This document shows, piece after piece, positions 62,000 through 64,000 of a stretch of DNA of 64,000 bases (positions are counted from its first letter, which is position 1; every line of letters begins with the position of its first letter). The notes beneath the pieces were generated by a model. That model made no database searches. It saw only the letters and a program-made list of their open reading frames with translations, and was not told the origin of the DNA. The DNA is from Enterobacter asburiae (GTDB taxonomy: Bacteria > Pseudomonadota > Gammaproteobacteria > Enterobacterales > Enterobacteriaceae): NCBI RefSeq assembly GCF_008080435.1, contig NZ_VRKN01000007.1, forward strand, positions 62,001 to 126,000, in the 5' to 3' direction. A program made the position numbers and the translations under genes.

Positions 62000-63391
62000 A
62001 TGTCCGTTAACACCATAGAGTCGCCTGATGCGCAACCGATTGCGCAGAAGCAAAATAGCGAACTAATTTACCGCCTTGAAGACCGCCCGCCGCTGCCGCA
62101 AACGCTTTTCGCCGCCTGCCAGCATCTTCTGGCGATGTTTGTTGCGGTGATCACCCCGGCGCTGCTGATCTGCCAGGCGCTCGGTTTACCGGCGCAGGAC
62201 ACGCAGCACATCATCAGCATGTCTCTTTTCGCCTCTGGTGTGGCCTCGATCATTCAAATTAAAGCGTGGGGTCCGGTGGGGTCGGGATTGTTGTCGATTC
62301 AGGGCACCAGCTTTAACTTCGTGGCGCCACTGATCATGGGCGGTACGGCGCTGAAAACCGGCGGTGCGGATGTTCCGACCATGATGGCGGCGCTGTTCGG
62401 CACGCTGATGCTGGCCAGCTGTACGGAGATGGTGATCTCCCGCGTTCTGCATCTGGCTCGTCGCGTCATCACCCCGCTGGTTTCCGGCGTCGTCGTAATG
62501 ATTATCGGCCTGTCGCTGATCCAGGTGGGCCTCACCTCCATCGGCGGCGGATATGCCGCCATGAGCGACCACACCTTCGGCGCGCCGAAAAACCTGCTGC
62601 TGGCGGGCGTGGTACTGGCGATCATTATTCTGCTTAACCGTCAGCGTAACCCTTACCTGCGCGTCGCCTCACTGGTGATCGCGATGGCGGCGGGTTATCT
62701 GCTGGCGTGGGCGCTGGGCATGCTGCCTGAGAGCACCGCGCCGACCAACAGCGCGCTGATCACTGTCCCTACGCCGCTGTACTACGGTCTGGGCATTGAC
62801 TGGGGTCTGCTCCTGCCGCTGATGCTGGTCTTTATGATCACCTCTCTGGAGACCATCGGTGATATCACCGCCACCTCCGACGTCTCCGAGCAGCCAGTGT
62901 CCGGCCCGCTGTACATGAAGCGCCTGAAAGGCGGCGTGCTGGCGAACGGCCTGAACTCGTTTGTCTCTGCGGTATTCAACACCTTCCCGAACTCCTGCTT
63001 CGGTCAGAACAACGGCGTGATCCAGCTGACCGGCGTCGCCAGCCGCTACGTCGGTTTTGTGGTGGCGCTGATGCTGATCGTCCTCGGTCTGTTCCCGGCG
63101 GTGAGCGGCTTTGTGCAGCACATCCCTGAGCCGGTGCTGGGCGGCGCAACACTGGTGATGTTCGGGACTATCGCGGCCTCCGGTGTGCGTATCGTCTCCC
63201 GCGAGCCGCTGAACCGCCGCGCGATCATGATTATCGCGCTGTCGCTGGCCGTCGGTCTGGGTGTTTCCCAGCAGCCGCTGATCCTGCAGTTTGCACCTGA
63301 CTGGGTGAAAAACCTGCTCTCTTCCGGCATTGCCGCGGGCGGTATCACCGCTATCGTTCTGAACCTCGTTTTCCCGCCTGAAAAGAACTGA
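62000..63391 (+). CDS. xanP: Xanthine permease XanP (NCS2 family)
   Basis: A 463-residue proton-xanthine symporter, same length as E. coli XanP, with 14 membrane segments expected. The NCS2 signature [17 protein letters not shown] near residues 330-350 and [13 protein letters not shown] with TS-F substrate residues near 98-110 are intact; the [17 protein letters not shown] segment contains the conserved Glu. The frame opens five codons earlier, but the ATG at 62000 matches the family start MSVNTIES. A PurR-like site covers its promoter. Downstream hairpin at 63399-63425. Confidence 0.96.
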   Translation: MSVNTIESPDAQPIAQKQNSELIYRLEDRPPLPQTLFAACQHLLAMFVAVITPALLICQALGLPAQDTQHIISMSLFASGVASIIQIKAWGPVGSGLLSIQGTSFNFVAPLIMGGTALKTGGADVPTMMAALFGTLMLASCTEMVISRVLHLARRVITPLVSGVVVMIIGLSLIQVGLTSIGGGYAAMSDHTFGAPKNLLLAGVVLAIIILLNRQRNPYLRVASLVIAMAAGYLLAWALGMLPESTAPTNSALITVPTPLYYGLGIDWGLLLPLMLVFMITSLETIGDITATSDVSEQPVSGPLYMKRLKGGVLANGLNSFVSAVFNTFPNSCFGQNNGVIQLTGVASRYVGFVVALMLIVLGLFPAVSGFVQHIPEPVLGGATLVMFGTIAASGVRIVSREPLNRRAIMIIALSLAVGLGVSQQPLILQFAPDWVKNLLSSGIAAGGITAIVLNLVFPPEKN

Positions 63392-63398
63392 TCCTCTT

Positions 63399-63425
63399 CA
63401 CGGCAGGCAGTCAATGCCTGCCGTG
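63399..63425 (+). terminator. Hairpin after xanP
   Basis: CACGGCAGGCA-GTCAA-TGCCTGCCGTG is a perfect 11-base stem eight bases after the xanP stop. No clear U-tract follows (ACATCTAATT), so termination may be partial. Confidence 0.65.
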
Positions 63426-63510
63426 ACATCTAATTACACCATTCCCGCCTTGAGGATTGCGCATAAATCGTGCATAACTCCCTTATGTGCGTTTTGCGGG
63501 ATGGAAGACC

Positions 63511-64000
63511 ATGAAATTTATTGGAAAGCTCCTCATCTATCTTCTGGTAGCCCTGCTCATTGTGATGCTGGCGCTCTACATTCTGCTCCAGACTCGCTGG
63601 GGCGCGTCTCAGGTCAGCAGCTGGGTGACGGTGAATACCGACTACGAACTCAGTTTCGACAAGATGAATCACCGCTTTTCGTCACCTTCCCACATCATTC
63701 TGGAAAACGTCACCTTCGGTCGGGACGGTAAACCCGCCACGCTGGTTGCCAAAAAAGTCGATATCGGCCTGAGCAGCCGCCAGATAACCGATCCGCTGCA
63801 TATGGACACCATCACCCTGTTCGACGGCACGCTGAATCTCTCGCCACAGACCGCACCGCTGCCTTTCCAGGCGGATCGCCTGCAGCTGAACAACATGGCG
63901 TTTAACAGCCCGAATACCGAATGGGATCTCAGCGCGCAGAAGGTCACGGGCGGCGTCAGCCCATGGCAGCCGGAAGCGGGCAACGTGCTGGGTAATAACG
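63511..64000 (+). CDS. yicH: AsmA family protein YicH, N-terminal part (cut by window edge)
   Basis: The first 163 codons are present. The protein starts MKFIGKLLIYLLVALLIV, a single membrane anchor (about residues 4-26), followed by a periplasmic region with YicH/AsmA-like segments such as SSPSHIILENVTFGRDGKPA and FQADRLQLNNMAFNSP. AsmA-like proteins form long beta-groove structures that are thought to move phospholipids between membranes; YicH is one of the six E. coli paralogues. ATG 63511 follows GGAAGACC. The remaining ~400 residues lie outside the window. Confidence 0.93.
   Translation, partial: MKFIGKLLIYLLVALLIVMLALYILLQTRWGASQVSSWVTVNTDYELSFDKMNHRFSSPSHIILENVTFGRDGKPATLVAKKVDIGLSSRQITDPLHMDTITLFDGTLNLSPQTAPLPFQADRLQLNNMAFNSPNTEWDLSAQKVTGGVSPWQPEAGNVLGNN

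Overview
The window is a stretch of enterobacterial chromosome. Almost every gene matches, in order and in family-typical length, the Escherichia coli region from aldB through the LPS-core (waa/rfa) locus to yicH. The GC-rich coding sequence, the REP elements, a Klebsiella-type set of LPS-core glycosyltransferases (waaE, WabG-, WabH- and WabN-like genes) and the lack of the K-12 rhsA and dinD loci point to Enterobacter or a close relative such as Leclercia or Lelliottia. The genus is inferred from gene content. No tRNA or rRNA gene, CRISPR array, insertion sequence or prophage was seen.

Layout. Positions 1-6981 (minus strand): start of aldB, alcohol dehydrogenase yiaY, the selenocysteine genes selA-selB, the GST-like yibF and the membrane pair yibI-yibH. 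6982-11803: mannitol operon mtlA-mtlD-mtlR behind an array of four CRP-type sites, then yibL. 11804-15742: L-lactate operon lldP-lldR-lldD with two LldR-type operators 126 bp apart. 15866-17206: an extra aromatic-acid-type MFS transporter not found here in K-12. 17252-20864: trmL, then cysE, gpsA, secB, grxC and yibN on the minus strand. 21111-24884: gpmI, envC, yibQ.

24888-44241 is the variable part: LPS-core and glycosyltransferase genes wrapped around tdh-kbl. Two plus-strand glycosyl genes and a minus-strand WaaE-like transferase lie between yibQ and tdh. Next come hldD-waaF-waaC, an AT-rich block (GT9, GT2, waaL), a minus-strand deacetylase, and waaQ followed by two GT4, one GT2, waaA and waaE. 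Together they should make and transfer heptose, build the inner and outer core, add Kdo, and ligate O-antigen. 44245-64000 returns to housekeeping genes: coaD, mutM, rpmG, rpmB, radC, coaBC, dut, slmA, pyrE, rph, yicC, yicG, ligB, gmk, rpoZ, spoT, trmH, recG, gltS, xanP and the start of yicH.

No clearly new type of system was found. The least explained material is the glycosyltransferase content of the core locus, above all the 304-residue protein at 27115-28029, and several undescribed inverted repeats near promoters: 25815-25840, 54631-54650, 15809-15820 and 1363-1403. Regulatory sites that stand out are the CRP array before mtlA, the LldR operator pair, a PurR-like box over the xanP promoter, the rph-pyrE attenuator and the strong rpmB promoter.
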